DNA of 62,271 nucleotides from an uncultured Bacteroidota bacterium (GCA_903903635.1 CAIUZK010000264.1:1-62271); one strand, 5' to 3'; shown: positions 53,539 through 62,060, numbered from the stretch's first letter. Translations and numbers: made by a program. The notes: generated by a model from the letters alone, not told the origin.

Positions 53539-54465
53539 ATGAGGAAAAAATTATTCTTGGTAAAAGCCTCATGTGCGTTTATTACATTGTTGTTTGCCGG
53601 TTTATTTGCCACACATACTGCCAATGGTCAGACGTTGTTTTCGGCCAATGCACTTAATCCAAATAACTTTCTTTATAGCTGGTGTGCCTATCTTTTTGAT
53701 GCTAATAATACTACTGTTGATCTCCCGTTACTGAAAATATCTTCACTGAATTTTATTCCCGGCCCCTGCCTTTTCTTTGTTGGCTCAGGTTTCGATACTG
53801 TCAACAAATTGGCTGGCATTAACTTCAAAGGATTTGATTCTACTATAACCATACCTGAACAAGCTGATTCTGCAGAGGTAAAAGATTTAGTATCTGCTGC
53901 TACTACACAACCCGTAATACCCACAATTACCTCCGAAGCAACTTATCAAAAAAACGGAAAATCCACCATTAGTTTATCAGGCGCTTCTTTTGATGAGGAG
54001 ACAGACATGCTGATAAATAAATATGCCGATATGATCAGTATCACACCAGATGAGGTAAACAATTTTCACCTCTACAAATTTATCGATCAGTGGTATGGCG
54101 TTCGTTACAAATGGGGGGGAAATGACAATTCAGGAATTGATTGTTCTGGCTTTTCCCAAAAATTATACGGCTCAATCTATAGCCTCTCTATTATGCGCAC
54201 AGCCCGCCAGCAGCACAGAAGCTGTGAAACATTCAAAGATTACGACGATGCCGCCGAAGGCGACCTGGTTTTCTTCCGCGCTCATCATCTCGGTATATCT
54301 CACGTAGGCATATACCTGGCCAACGGCTATTTCGTTCATGCCTCCCGTTCAAGGGGTGTTGTAATCAGCAACCTCGAAGAAAAATACTGGCGCAGGCGTT
54401 ACGCTGGTTGTGGCAGAATTGAAAGGGAAGACATCTCTGTTTCCGAATCCGGTTTGATACAATAA
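53539..54465 (+). CDS. NlpC/P60 family cell-wall hydrolase
   Basis: 308 residues with signal peptide 'MRKKLFLVKASCAFITLLFAG'. The C-terminal third is an NlpC/P60 domain: catalytic C202 in GIDCSGF, H255 in SHVGIYL and H267 in FVHASRS. The domain opens with 'YGVRYKWGGND'. The first 170 residues are low in recognised motifs and may be a wall-binding or regulatory part. It should cut peptide stems in peptidoglycan in the periplasm. A strong hairpin follows the stop at 54492-54519. Confidence 0.86.
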   Translation: MRKKLFLVKASCAFITLLFAGLFATHTANGQTLFSANALNPNNFLYSWCAYLFDANNTTVDLPLLKISSLNFIPGPCLFFVGSGFDTVNKLAGINFKGFDSTITIPEQADSAEVKDLVSAATTQPVIPTITSEATYQKNGKSTISLSGASFDEETDMLINKYADMISITPDEVNNFHLYKFIDQWYGVRYKWGGNDNSGIDCSGFSQKLYGSIYSLSIMRTARQQHRSCETFKDYDDAAEGDLVFFRAHHLGISHVGIYLANGYFVHASRSRGVVISNLEEKYWRRRYAGCGRIEREDISVSESGLIQ

Positions 54466-54491
54466 TTATTTAGGATGATCCCTTAATAAAT

Positions 54492-54519
54492 ACAGCCCTT
54501 AGTTTTCGCTAAGGGCTGT
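54492..54519. terminator. Bidirectional rho-independent terminator
   Basis: A perfect 11-bp stem, ACAGCCCTTAG / CTAAGGGCTGT, with loop TTTTCG, followed by GTTATTTTATTT. It separates the convergent NlpC/P60 and pstS genes. Confidence 0.88.
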
Positions 54520-54540
54520 GTTATTTTATTTGAAGGAAGC

Positions 54541-55578
54541 TTATTTCTTTACAGGCTTACCATTATAAGTAACTGATTTTATGATTTTCTCTGCTACTTT
54601 AACTGCCGCTTTAGGCAATGGAGAATAATTCAGGGCCGAACAAAATTGCTGACCTTCATGAGTCATCCACCAGATCAGATTCATTATTTCTGTTGCTTTG
54701 CCATTGCTGCGGCCACCGTAATTTTGATCCTTATAAACAAGTATCCAGGTAAAACCGGCAATCGGATACCCATTCTTCGCATCTGTATTGGTAAGCGAAA
54801 CTTTACCATCTTCAGGTATACTGATATCAGCAGCCGCTGTGGTAGATTCTATTGATGGAACAATAAACTTTCCCGATTTGTTTTCAATAGTTGCGAATGA
54901 AATATTGTTTTGCTTTGCATAAGCCAGCTCTATATAACCAATGCTGCCCGGAGTTTGCTTTACAGTACCGGCAACACCTTCATTACCCTTGCCACCAAGT
55001 CCGGCAGGCCAGTTTACAGAAGATCCTTTTCCTACTTTCGAACTCCATTCGGCGCTTACTTTCGCCAGATAGGTTGTGAATATATTGGTAGTACCTGATC
55101 CGTCTGAACGATGTGCAACAGTTATTGCATAACCTGGCAGCTTTACACCTTTATTTATGGCCGCTATGCGTGCATCATTCCATGTTGTTATTTTCCCAAG
55201 AAAGATATCCGAAAGTACCGCTGGAGTTAATTTCAATGGCTCTTTTAATTCAGGCAGATTATAACAAATAACAACCGCACCGGCTGTAATAGGTATATGT
55301 ACCACTGGCGCCGACAACGCCGAATCCTGCTTACCATTTAAAACAGCATCTGAAGCGCCAAAATCAACTGTTTTAGCGGTCAGTTGCTGAATACCGCCAC
55401 CAGATCCTATTGATTGGTAGTTAACTTTTGTACCATGCCCTTTATCATATTCTGAAAACATCTTTGAATACAACGGATATGGAAAAGTTGCACCTGCACC
55501 AAGAATGGTTTTATCGTCCTGGGCCTGCACAGCAGCTCCCGAAGCCAATAGTAATAATGAGAAGATCAGTTTTTTCAT
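54541..55578 (-). CDS. pstS: Phosphate ABC transporter substrate-binding protein
   Basis: 345 residues. The signal peptide is 'MKKLIFSLLLLASGAAVQAQ'. The mature protein starts 'ILGAGATFPYPLYSKMFSEY', typical of PstS. Phosphate-binding loops are visible: GSGGGIQQ near 58, 'DFGASDAVL' near 72 and 'RSDGSGTTNIFTTYL' near 157, which holds the R-x2-G-S-G-T motif. It binds phosphate in the periplasm for a PstCAB importer, which is not in this window. A -7 box (55604-55611, minus) and an 8-base repeat pair lie upstream. Confidence 0.93.
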   Translation of the reverse strand: MKKLIFSLLLLASGAAVQAQDDKTILGAGATFPYPLYSKMFSEYDKGHGTKVNYQSIGSGGGIQQLTAKTVDFGASDAVLNGKQDSALSAPVVHIPITAGAVVICYNLPELKEPLKLTPAVLSDIFLGKITTWNDARIAAINKGVKLPGYAITVAHRSDGSGTTNIFTTYLAKVSAEWSSKVGKGSSVNWPAGLGGKGNEGVAGTVKQTPGSIGYIELAYAKQNNISFATIENKSGKFIVPSIESTTAAADISIPEDGKVSLTNTDAKNGYPIAGFTWILVYKDQNYGGRSNGKATEIMNLIWWMTHEGQQFCSALNYSPLPKAAVKVAEKIIKSVTYNGKPVKK

Positions 55579-55603
55579 TTAGCTTTCTTTGTTTTATGTG
55601 ATG

Positions 55604-55611
55604 CAAAAGTA
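55604..55611 (-). promoter_or_regulatory. -7 box of pstS
   Basis: Read on the minus strand, TACTTTTG matches TAnnTTTG exactly, 26 bases before the pstS ATG. No TTTG occurs at the expected upstream spacing, which would suit an activator-dependent promoter such as one under phosphate control. Confidence 0.5.
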
Positions 55612-55885
55612 TCGGCCTATCCATTCACCATGTGTTACCATATAATTATGTTTACATCTCTTTATTGTTACCAAAAAAAACACCCTTAAAACCCGGGTAT
55701 CAGTCTGTCACGATTTTTAATGAGTCTGCCGTGATTGCCTTGATAATCAATATGGATATTTATTAAAAATTGCTCTACTGGTAGCAAAAAAACAAAAACC
55801 AATATCTGGTTACCAATAACATAAACAGAAGTCTTCCTTAGTAATTCTAATCCTGCCCTGCGGTACTTATTGATTTTATCTATAA

Positions 55886-55938
55886 AACAATTGTTAAAAA
55901 ATCAATCAAACGTTTGTTTGAATTTAAACAATTGTTTA
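55886..55938. promoter_or_regulatory. Three palindromic operators of the TetR-controlled efflux operon
   Basis: AACAATTGTT (55886-55895), CAAACGTTTG (55907-55916) and TAAACAATTGTTTA (55925-55938) are perfect palindromes centred 21 and 20 bases apart, i.e. about two helical turns each. A TCAAAC/GTTTGA inverted pair (55906-55911 and 55916-55921) overlaps the second. TetR-family dimers bind such dyads, and these sit on the promoter of the tetR gene that begins at 55993. Confidence 0.7.
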
Positions 55939-55944
55939 GTTTTG
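55913..55944 (+). promoter_or_regulatory. Promoter of the tetR-efflux operon
   Basis: TTTG (55913-55916), 20 bases, then TAGTTTTG (55937-55944) fits the Bacteroidota -33/-7 promoter consensus. The -33 box is the right half of the second palindrome, and the third palindrome fills the spacer and touches the -7 box. A start of transcription near 55951 leaves about 42 bases before the tetR ATG. Confidence 0.65.
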
Positions 55945-55992
55945 CCCATCATTTAATGGTCAATCATCAGGTAATTCTGTGAAATAGCAACA

Positions 55993-56637
55993 ATGGATAA
56001 ACCAGCAATAGAGTTTACTGAAAAACAAATTGCCATCATTGATGCCGCTCAGAAATTGTTCGCTGTTCATGGTTTCGACGGCACATCGGTGCGGGATATC
56101 GCCCACGAAGCAGGTATTAATGTGGCAATGATCTCCTATTATTTTGGCTCAAAGGAAAAGCTAATGGAAGCAGTCTTTGAGCAGAAAACCAACTACACAA
56201 GGATCAAAGTTGAAAACCTGCTGCTGAATGATGCGCTCTCCCACATAGAAAAAATAAACATACTCATTGATGATTATGTCGAGAAATTTATTGCTCAGCA
56301 GGAATTTCATCGTATCATGATCCGGGAGCAACTCATCGAAAAAGACACGCCTATATCGGGTTTCATTCTTGAGTTGAAAAAACGCAATCTGCTTTCAATT
56401 AAAAAGCTAATTCACGACGGTCAGAAAGGTGGTTCATTTAAGAAGAACATCGATATAGTGCTCATGATGACAACTATGGTCGGCACCGTAAGTCAGATGA
56501 TCACTTCGCAGAGGTTCTATCGCGAAATGAACAACCTCGAAGATATGCCCGAACCTGAATTCCAGAAACACCTCAAGAAAAAACTAAGTGTACATCTAAA
56601 AAATCTCTTTAAAGTAATGTTAACTTATGAAGCATAA
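55993..56637 (+). CDS. TetR/AcrR-family repressor
   Basis: 214 residues. The N-terminal helix-turn-helix (about 8-58) reads 'KQIAIIDAAQKLFAVHGFDGTSVRDIAHEAG' then 'VAMISYYFGSKEKLMEAVF', a full TetR signature. The all-helical C-terminal part (about 60-210) is the ligand and dimer domain and matches no specific subfamily I can name. It probably represses its own operon through the three palindromes at 55886-55938. Its stop overlaps the TolC start by 11 bases, so repressor and pump are co-translated. Confidence 0.9.
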   Translation: MDKPAIEFTEKQIAIIDAAQKLFAVHGFDGTSVRDIAHEAGINVAMISYYFGSKEKLMEAVFEQKTNYTRIKVENLLLNDALSHIEKINILIDDYVEKFIAQQEFHRIMIREQLIEKDTPISGFILELKKRNLLSIKKLIHDGQKGGSFKKNIDIVLMMTTMVGTVSQMITSQRFYREMNNLEDMPEPEFQKHLKKKLSVHLKNLFKVMLTYEA

Positions 56638-57988
56638 TTATTTCAAAATTTCACTCGCACTATTATTGATTGCTGCAACTATTGCTCCGGCCTTTGCTCA
56701 GAAAAGCATGGAACTGACAATGGAAGAGGCAATCAATCTGGCAATAAAAAACAGCAATCAGTTGAAACTCAGCAACGCAAAGGTTGATGAGGCTATTGCC
56801 AATTACCACGAAATGTGGGATAACCATCTTCCTGATCTTAAAATAAGTGGCTCATACTTAAGGCTTGACAACCCCACAGTTGATCTTAAAGTTAAACTGG
56901 GCGGATCTAGTACCGATACCACAAAAAAATCAGGCACAAGTGCCGGTGTAAAGGTTAACCAGGCTGCCTATGGCATGGCCAATTTAACTATGCCTTTGTT
57001 CTCTGGCTTTAGGGTTAAGTATGGCATCGAATCTGCCAGGTTCCTGGAGCAGGCTGCCAAACTGGATGCCGAAAAGGAAACAGAAGAAGTGGTCATGAAC
57101 GCCATAAACGCCTATACCAATCTCTATAAATCAAGAAAAGAAATCGACCTGGTTGAAGAAAATCTGAAGCAGCAGAAGCAACGTGTCGCCGATTTCACCA
57201 ACCTTGAAAAGAACGGCCTGTTGCCCCGTAACGATCTTTTAAAAGCTCAGTTACAACAGTCAAATGTCGAACTTACCCTGCTTGATGCACAGAATAACTT
57301 CAGGATCACCTGCATTAATATGGACCTTATGCTCGGCCTTCCTGAAAACACCGAACTGGTTCCTAAGATCGCCATTTTCGACCTACCTGAAGAAACATCA
57401 TCCCTTATAAAATGGGAACAAATGGCCATTGAAAACAGGAAAGATGTCGCCTCACTTGGTTCAAGAGAAAAGGCCGCTGGTTCTGCTATCAAGGCTACTA
57501 AGGGAGAATACTATCCCGGACTGGCCCTTACAGGTGGTTACCTTGCTGCTGATATCCCTAACCTGGTTACCATTACCAATGCCCTGAACATAGGTATCGG
57601 TCTGCAGTACAATTTAGGTACCTTATGGAAAACCGGCGCCAAAATGGATTTGGCTAAAGCGCAGCTTCACCAGATCCAGGCCAGCGAAGGAATCTTAAAT
57701 ACCCGTATCAAAAATGAAATAACCCATGCCTATTATAACTATATCCTCAGCCAGAAGAAAATTGAAGTGTACGCCCGTTCCGTAGGTCAATCAATGGAAA
57801 ACTTCCGCATCACTAAAAATAAATACGATAACAGCCTTGTAACCACCACCGATCTTCTGGAAGCCGATGTAGCGCAACTGCAGGCGCAACTGAACTTCGC
57901 AATATCCCAGGCCGATGCTTTTGTTGCCTACAAGAAACTGGAGCAAACCGCCGGATTATTGGTCACCACCCCTAAACCTGTAAAATAA
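56627..57988 (+). CDS. TolC-family outer-membrane efflux protein
   Basis: 453 residues. A signal peptide ends FAQ. The protein then shows the OEP layout of two similar halves: 'LTMEEAINLAIKNSNQLKLSNAKVDEA' at the start of the first, 'NAINAYTNLYKSRKEIDLVEENLKQQ' in the helical barrel, and 'IENRKDVASLGSREKAAGSAIKATKGEYYPGLALTGGY' (in parts) opening the second. It forms the trimeric outer-membrane channel. It begins inside the last codons of tetR and is followed by membrane-fusion and MFS genes, completing a tripartite EmrAB-TolC-like pump. Confidence 0.9.
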   Translation: MKHNYFKISLALLLIAATIAPAFAQKSMELTMEEAINLAIKNSNQLKLSNAKVDEAIANYHEMWDNHLPDLKISGSYLRLDNPTVDLKVKLGGSSTDTTKKSGTSAGVKVNQAAYGMANLTMPLFSGFRVKYGIESARFLEQAAKLDAEKETEEVVMNAINAYTNLYKSRKEIDLVEENLKQQKQRVADFTNLEKNGLLPRNDLLKAQLQQSNVELTLLDAQNNFRITCINMDLMLGLPENTELVPKIAIFDLPEETSSLIKWEQMAIENRKDVASLGSREKAAGSAIKATKGEYYPGLALTGGYLAADIPNLVTITNALNIGIGLQYNLGTLWKTGAKMDLAKAQLHQIQASEGILNTRIKNEITHAYYNYILSQKKIEVYARSVGQSMENFRITKNKYDNSLVTTTDLLEADVAQLQAQLNFAISQADAFVAYKKLEQTAGLLVTTPKPVK

Positions 57989-58075
57989 ACCCGAACATAT
58001 AGCTGTACTTATTTCATTTTCAGACCACTTACTTACAAACATTAACTACTGACTTTAATATAAAAACATAAAGAA

Positions 58076-59206
58076 ATGTCGCAGCAGAACGAAAATAAAA
58101 CACCCAAATCAGGCGCACCATCTATCGAAACAGAGGCTCCCAAAAAGAGAAGCAAAGGTTTTCTTATCGCGCTTATTATCCTGGTTATTGTGGGCACTAC
58201 ATTTGGAACCATTAAGTACATCCATGGCCTGCATCACCAGGAAACCGACGATGCTCAGATAGATGCCAGCATCAGCCCGGTTATTCCCCGTATCTCCGGT
58301 TACGTTACTGAGATCCGCGTTAAGGATAACCAGAAAGTAAAAAAAGGCGATACGCTCGTTGTGCTCGACAATCGCAGCGAGGTTATCGAGGTTGCCCAGG
58401 CTCAGGCGGCCCTTACAGCTTCACAAAGCAATCTTCATGTAGCCGAAGCTACTACCACAGCATCTCAAACCAATATCGCTACCTACCAGGCCAATGCAGC
58501 TACTGTTGATGCCCAGATTGAAGCTGCTAAAATAACCCTCAAAAGGGCTACTCAGGATTACGATCGTTATGTCAACCTGATTAAGGATCATACCATAACC
58601 ATGCAGCAGTTCGAACAGGCTGATGCCGCAAAACAAAGCGCAGAACATCAGTTGCTGGTTTTACAGAATCAGAAAAACGCTGCCAACCGTCAAACCACTG
58701 CCGCTACTTCACAATCAAATGCTACCGGTCAACAGGTCAATGTGGTCAATGCTACCATTCAGCAGCGTATCGCCGACCTCGAAAATGCCAGGTTGAATTT
58801 ATCCTACACCGTCATCATTGCTCCTGCCGATGGCCTGGTATCGAAGGTAAATGCGCAGATAGGCCAGTTCCTGCAATCCGGTCAGTCACTGTTCAGCATC
58901 GTATTAGATACCAACCCATGGGTGGTAGCCAATTTCAAGGAGACTCAACTGTCTAAAATGAGGATTGGCCAGAAGGTTACCATTCATGTAGATGCATATC
59001 CTGGCCATGACTTCGAAGCTAAACTGACTTCTTTTTCTCCGGCTACCGGCGCCCGTTTTGCTTTACTGCCCCCCGACAATGCCTCAGGCAATTTCGTAAA
59101 AGTAGTTCAGCGCATGCCTGTCGAAATCGAATTTACCGGCAACGATCCGCTGGTAAAAGAACTTCGCCCCGGTTTGAATGTGGATGTTGATGTGCATATT
59201 GATTAA
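58076..59206 (+). CDS. HlyD/EmrA-family membrane fusion protein
   Basis: 376 residues. One inner-membrane helix (about 29-48, 'GFLIALIILVIVGTTFGTI') is followed by a periplasmic part. The biotinyl-lipoyl half-motifs are 'ISPVIPRISGYVTEIRVKDNQKVKKGDTLVVLD' (in pieces, about 66-100) and 'YTVIIAPADGLVSKVNAQIGQFLQSGQ' (about 245-272), with a long helical hairpin between. The final beta-barrel domain holds 'VVANFKETQLSKMRIGQKV'. It bridges the MFS pump and TolC. Its start lies 87 bases after the TolC stop. Confidence 0.9.
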   Translation: MSQQNENKTPKSGAPSIETEAPKKRSKGFLIALIILVIVGTTFGTIKYIHGLHHQETDDAQIDASISPVIPRISGYVTEIRVKDNQKVKKGDTLVVLDNRSEVIEVAQAQAALTASQSNLHVAEATTTASQTNIATYQANAATVDAQIEAAKITLKRATQDYDRYVNLIKDHTITMQQFEQADAAKQSAEHQLLVLQNQKNAANRQTTAATSQSNATGQQVNVVNATIQQRIADLENARLNLSYTVIIAPADGLVSKVNAQIGQFLQSGQSLFSIVLDTNPWVVANFKETQLSKMRIGQKVTIHVDAYPGHDFEAKLTSFSPATGARFALLPPDNASGNFVKVVQRMPVEIEFTGNDPLVKELRPGLNVDVDVHID

Positions 59207-59383
59207 AGTAGAAAAAAGTAGAAAGTCTAAATACCAAATTCCAAGTACTAATTACCAATTACCGATTACCGATTACCCAAAATGCATAACCCAATCATTT
59301 AAACATTACTGCGTTTTTAACCTTTGATAAAACTCCTTATTGCCTGATCTTTTCATCTGGATGGGGATTTTTAGAATAACAAC
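59207..59383. repeat. Simple repeats between the EmrA and EmrB genes
   Basis: This 177-base gap starts with AAAGTAGA repeated twice and continues with four imperfect copies of the 7-base unit ATTACC(A/G) at about 59251-59278. The rest is AT-rich. No gene or hairpin is visible. The repeats may have arisen by slippage; whether they affect expression of the last gene is unknown. Confidence 0.55.
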
Positions 59384-60964
59384 ATGCAACACGAATCATT
59401 AGTAGAATACGGTTCCCGGAGAGTGATCATTACTATCACGGCAATATTTTGTGCATTGCTCGAAATAGTCGACACTACCATTGTCAATGTTGCGCTCAAC
59501 GACATGAAGGGTAACCTTGGCGCTACGCTTAACGAAATTGGTTGGGTCATCACGGCATATGCTATCGGCAACGTTATCATTGTGCCCATGACAAGCTGGC
59601 TTTCTGCCCAGTTCGGTCGTCGCAATTATTTTGCCGCTTCTATTATCATCTTTACGGTATTCTCTTTCCTCTGCGGCAATGCCAATGGCATTTGGCAACT
59701 GGTGTTTTTCCGTTTCATACAGGGTCTTGGCGGGGGTGCTTTGCTGGTTACCTCTCAAACCATCATTACCGAAAGTTACCCGCCCGAAAAGCGCGGCATG
59801 GCCCAGGCCATCTATGGCCTCGGGGTTATCATCGGCCCAACATTAGGCCCGCCATTGGGTGGCTATATCGTTGAGCATTTTTCATGGCCTTACATATTCT
59901 ACATCAACATACCCATCGGAACCATTGCTACCCTGCTCACGCTGCAGTTTGTTCGCAGCCCCAAATATGCCGAGAAAAAACTGGCCAGCGAAGTCGACTG
60001 GATTGGCATTGCCTTGCTGGCTATCTCGGTCGGATCGTTGCAATACGTTTTAGAAAGGGGCCAGGAAGACGATTGGTTCGAGAGCCGCACCATTACTACA
60101 CTTGCCGTTACCGCATTCTTTGGTTTGTTCTTATTTATATGGCGCGAACTTACCGCCAAGAACCCGATTGTTGAACTTCGGGTACTTAAAAATGGCAACC
60201 TCAGGGTCGGCACTATTCTATCCTTCATTCTCGGCTTCGGTTTGTATGGGTCTACTTTCATCATTCCGCTATATACACAAAGCAGTCTTGGCTGGACTGC
60301 CGAGCAGGCCGGAGCATTAATGATACCTGCCGCCCTCACCACAGCCTTTATGATGCCTATGATAGGACGGTTGTTGCAAAAAGGTGTTAAGCAGCAATTC
60401 CTGGTAGCTACCGGCATGTTCATATTTTTCATTTACAGCTTCTGGGGTTATAAGATTCTTACACCCGACACCAGCAAAGATGCCTTCTTCTGGATGCTTA
60501 TAGTGCGTGGCCTGGGTATGGGTATGCTGTTTATACCCATCACTACCCTGTCACTCTCCACACTCAAGGGCCAGCAGATAGGCCAGGGAGCTTCGTTTAC
60601 AGGCATGATGCGGCAGTTGGGTGGTTCCTTTGGTATTGCCCTCATCACCACATTCCTTGCCCGCCAGAACATGGTACACCGCAGTGCGCTCACCGCTCAT
60701 ATGATGGTAGACGACCCTCGTGTGCAGCAGCGGGTTATTAATATGCAGCACAACTACATGGCCCATGGCAAGACCGCAGACAATGCCCTGCGCACAGCCT
60801 ACCAGACCCTTGATTTCATGATCTCTAAGCAGGCCGCCGTACTTTCCTATATGGATGTATTTCTTTACCTCGGCCTCATGTTCCTCATCTGCATACCCTT
60901 CGTGCTCATGGTAAAGGCCAAAAAACATGAAAAGAAGATCGACATTTCTGAGGCAATGCATTAA
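59384..60964 (+). CDS. DHA2-family MFS drug efflux permease (EmrB/QacA type)
   Basis: 526 residues with 14 membrane helices. The first helix carries 'FCALLEIVDTTIVNVALNDM', the DHA2 motif D1. Motif A is seen as 'LSAQFGRRNYF', and the antiporter motif C as 'GLGVIIGPTLGPPLGGYIVEHF'. The family expels lipophilic drugs, uncouplers or bile salts using the proton gradient, together with the preceding EmrA and TolC partners. The start is the ATG at 59384. A hairpin with a T tail follows at 61082-61105. Confidence 0.92.
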   Translation: MQHESLVEYGSRRVIITITAIFCALLEIVDTTIVNVALNDMKGNLGATLNEIGWVITAYAIGNVIIVPMTSWLSAQFGRRNYFAASIIIFTVFSFLCGNANGIWQLVFFRFIQGLGGGALLVTSQTIITESYPPEKRGMAQAIYGLGVIIGPTLGPPLGGYIVEHFSWPYIFYINIPIGTIATLLTLQFVRSPKYAEKKLASEVDWIGIALLAISVGSLQYVLERGQEDDWFESRTITTLAVTAFFGLFLFIWRELTAKNPIVELRVLKNGNLRVGTILSFILGFGLYGSTFIIPLYTQSSLGWTAEQAGALMIPAALTTAFMMPMIGRLLQKGVKQQFLVATGMFIFFIYSFWGYKILTPDTSKDAFFWMLIVRGLGMGMLFIPITTLSLSTLKGQQIGQGASFTGMMRQLGGSFGIALITTFLARQNMVHRSALTAHMMVDDPRVQQRVINMQHNYMAHGKTADNALRTAYQTLDFMISKQAAVLSYMDVFLYLGLMFLICIPFVLMVKAKKHEKKIDISEAMH

Positions 60965-61081
60965 GGCAGATAACTTATTGGAATGGATTAATAACAAAAA
61001 AACAGTCCCCCTGCCCTCCCGTTGAATAAACGGGTAACCCCCTGCCCATTTGGACATAAAATTCCGACATAATCGCACTAT

Positions 61082-61110
61082 TCAACCCATCATGGATTGG
61101 GTTGATTTTT
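61082..61110 (+). terminator. Likely terminator of the efflux operon
   Basis: An 8-bp stem, TCAACCCA / TGGGTTGA (61082-61089 and 61098-61105), with an 8-base loop and a TTTTT run directly after it. It lies 118 bases after the MFS stop on the same strand. Confidence 0.7.
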
Positions 61111-61213
61111 CTTTATAGCTGTGGATTCACCCCAGGCTATGCATATTTAAGTCATGCAGACTAAACCTATTTAAACTGCCTAATTGATATCATTGCTATA
61201 TGGCATTTGAAAA

Positions 61214-61321
61214 ACTTCTGGTTTGCTTCATAAAACTTCTGGTTTTGCATCCGGATGCTTCTGGTTTTACTTCTGGTTTGGGGGCAAAAACTTCTGGTCT
61301 GCTTCCGGAAGTTTCCGGAAA
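61214..61321. repeat. Short repeat array (A/GCTTCTGGT) with CCGG palindromes
   Basis: Five copies of the 9-mer (A/G)CTTCTGGT start at 61214, 61235, 61257, 61269 and 61290, three of the four gaps being 21-22 bases. Three perfect palindromes centred on CCGG are interleaved: GCATCCGGATGC (61247-61258), CTTCCGGAAG (61302-61311) and TTTCCGGAAA (61312-61321). The translated frame across it (61 codons) is just the repeat in another guise. Confidence 0.65.
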
Positions 61322-61709
61322 TCGGAAGATTTTAAAATTGCAAATAGTTCATTTTCAGTGGCTTATATTTTTTATGCGAAAATGAAGGTACTGAGGTGAT
61401 TGATTACTGGTTGATTTAGCAATGCAAAAGTTAATTTGTTTCAAATATTTTGGAATTATGACTTCTTAAAAGTTTAATAAGTTGGCATTTAGGTTCAATT
61501 TTGACGCAAAGGTAAGATTTATGGTTCTATTTTCCAATTTTATATAGCAAATATGTTGTTAAAGTTGGATTTTTGGTTGTCCTACAGAAATTCTTCGGAT
61601 CAAGCAAGGGGGCTTGCGCTTAGTAGCACTGGATTATTAATGGTTTGCACTAACCTTATGGATGAACCTATTTATGATGGACAAATTATAAGTAAAAGAC
61701 GTTGCCGGG

Positions 61710-61868
61710 GATAGCGGTAAGTAAAAGATGCAGTTGTGAGTAGCATCAGGCTGCTTGCGTTTGAAGGCCATTTGAGATGGAATTTTATAGGCACTTCCAG
61801 ATTCCCTGCGGAAAATCCGGATGAACATTTTGTTTTTTATATTTTAATGAGAACACTCGGAACAACGG
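61710..61868. repeat. Copy A of a duplicated non-coding block of about 158 bp
   Basis: This block is about 90 percent identical by eye to 61904-62060, with an offset of 194 bases. It begins GATAGCGGTAA and ends GGAACAACGG. The inner hairpin present in copy B is imperfect here. Both strands show a short open frame of about 45 codons that is equally open in the two copies but changes amino acids freely. Confidence 0.75.
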
Positions 61869-61903
61869 GGGAATGCTCGCTCTGCTATTGGGAGATCGCA
61901 TGG

Positions 61904-62060
61904 GACAGCGGTAAACAAAAAATGCAGTTGTGGGTAGCATCAGGCTGCTTGCGATTGAAGGCCATCTGAGATGGAATTTTATAGGCACATCCAGATTCCC
62001 TGCGAAAAATCTGGATGAACATTTTGTTTTTTATTTTAGAGAGAACAACCGGAACAACGG
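61904..62060. repeat. Copy B of the duplicated block
   Basis: This is the second copy, beginning GACAGCGGTAA. It contains a perfect 10-bp hairpin, CATCCAGATT (61988-61997) and AATCTGGATG (62008-62017), with a 10-base loop. In copy A two positions of this stem are mismatched. The pair may be members of a dispersed intergenic repeat family. Confidence 0.75.

Larger units (their letters stand above)
55579..55992. other. 414-base divergent control region, pstS and tetR
   Basis: There is no gene in this stretch. The pstS-proximal part holds a -7 box (55604-55611, minus) and the 8-base repeat TGTTACCA at 55633-55640 and 55666-55673, with GTTACCA also at 55809-55815. The tetR-proximal part holds three palindromes and a promoter, described separately. 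Confidence 0.6.

Noticed and set aside
61200-61385. A 61-codon plus-strand frame with 'KLLV' and 'TSGL' repeats.
   Set aside because: It is the translation of the 9-mer/palindrome array, with no start context or gene neighbour to support it.
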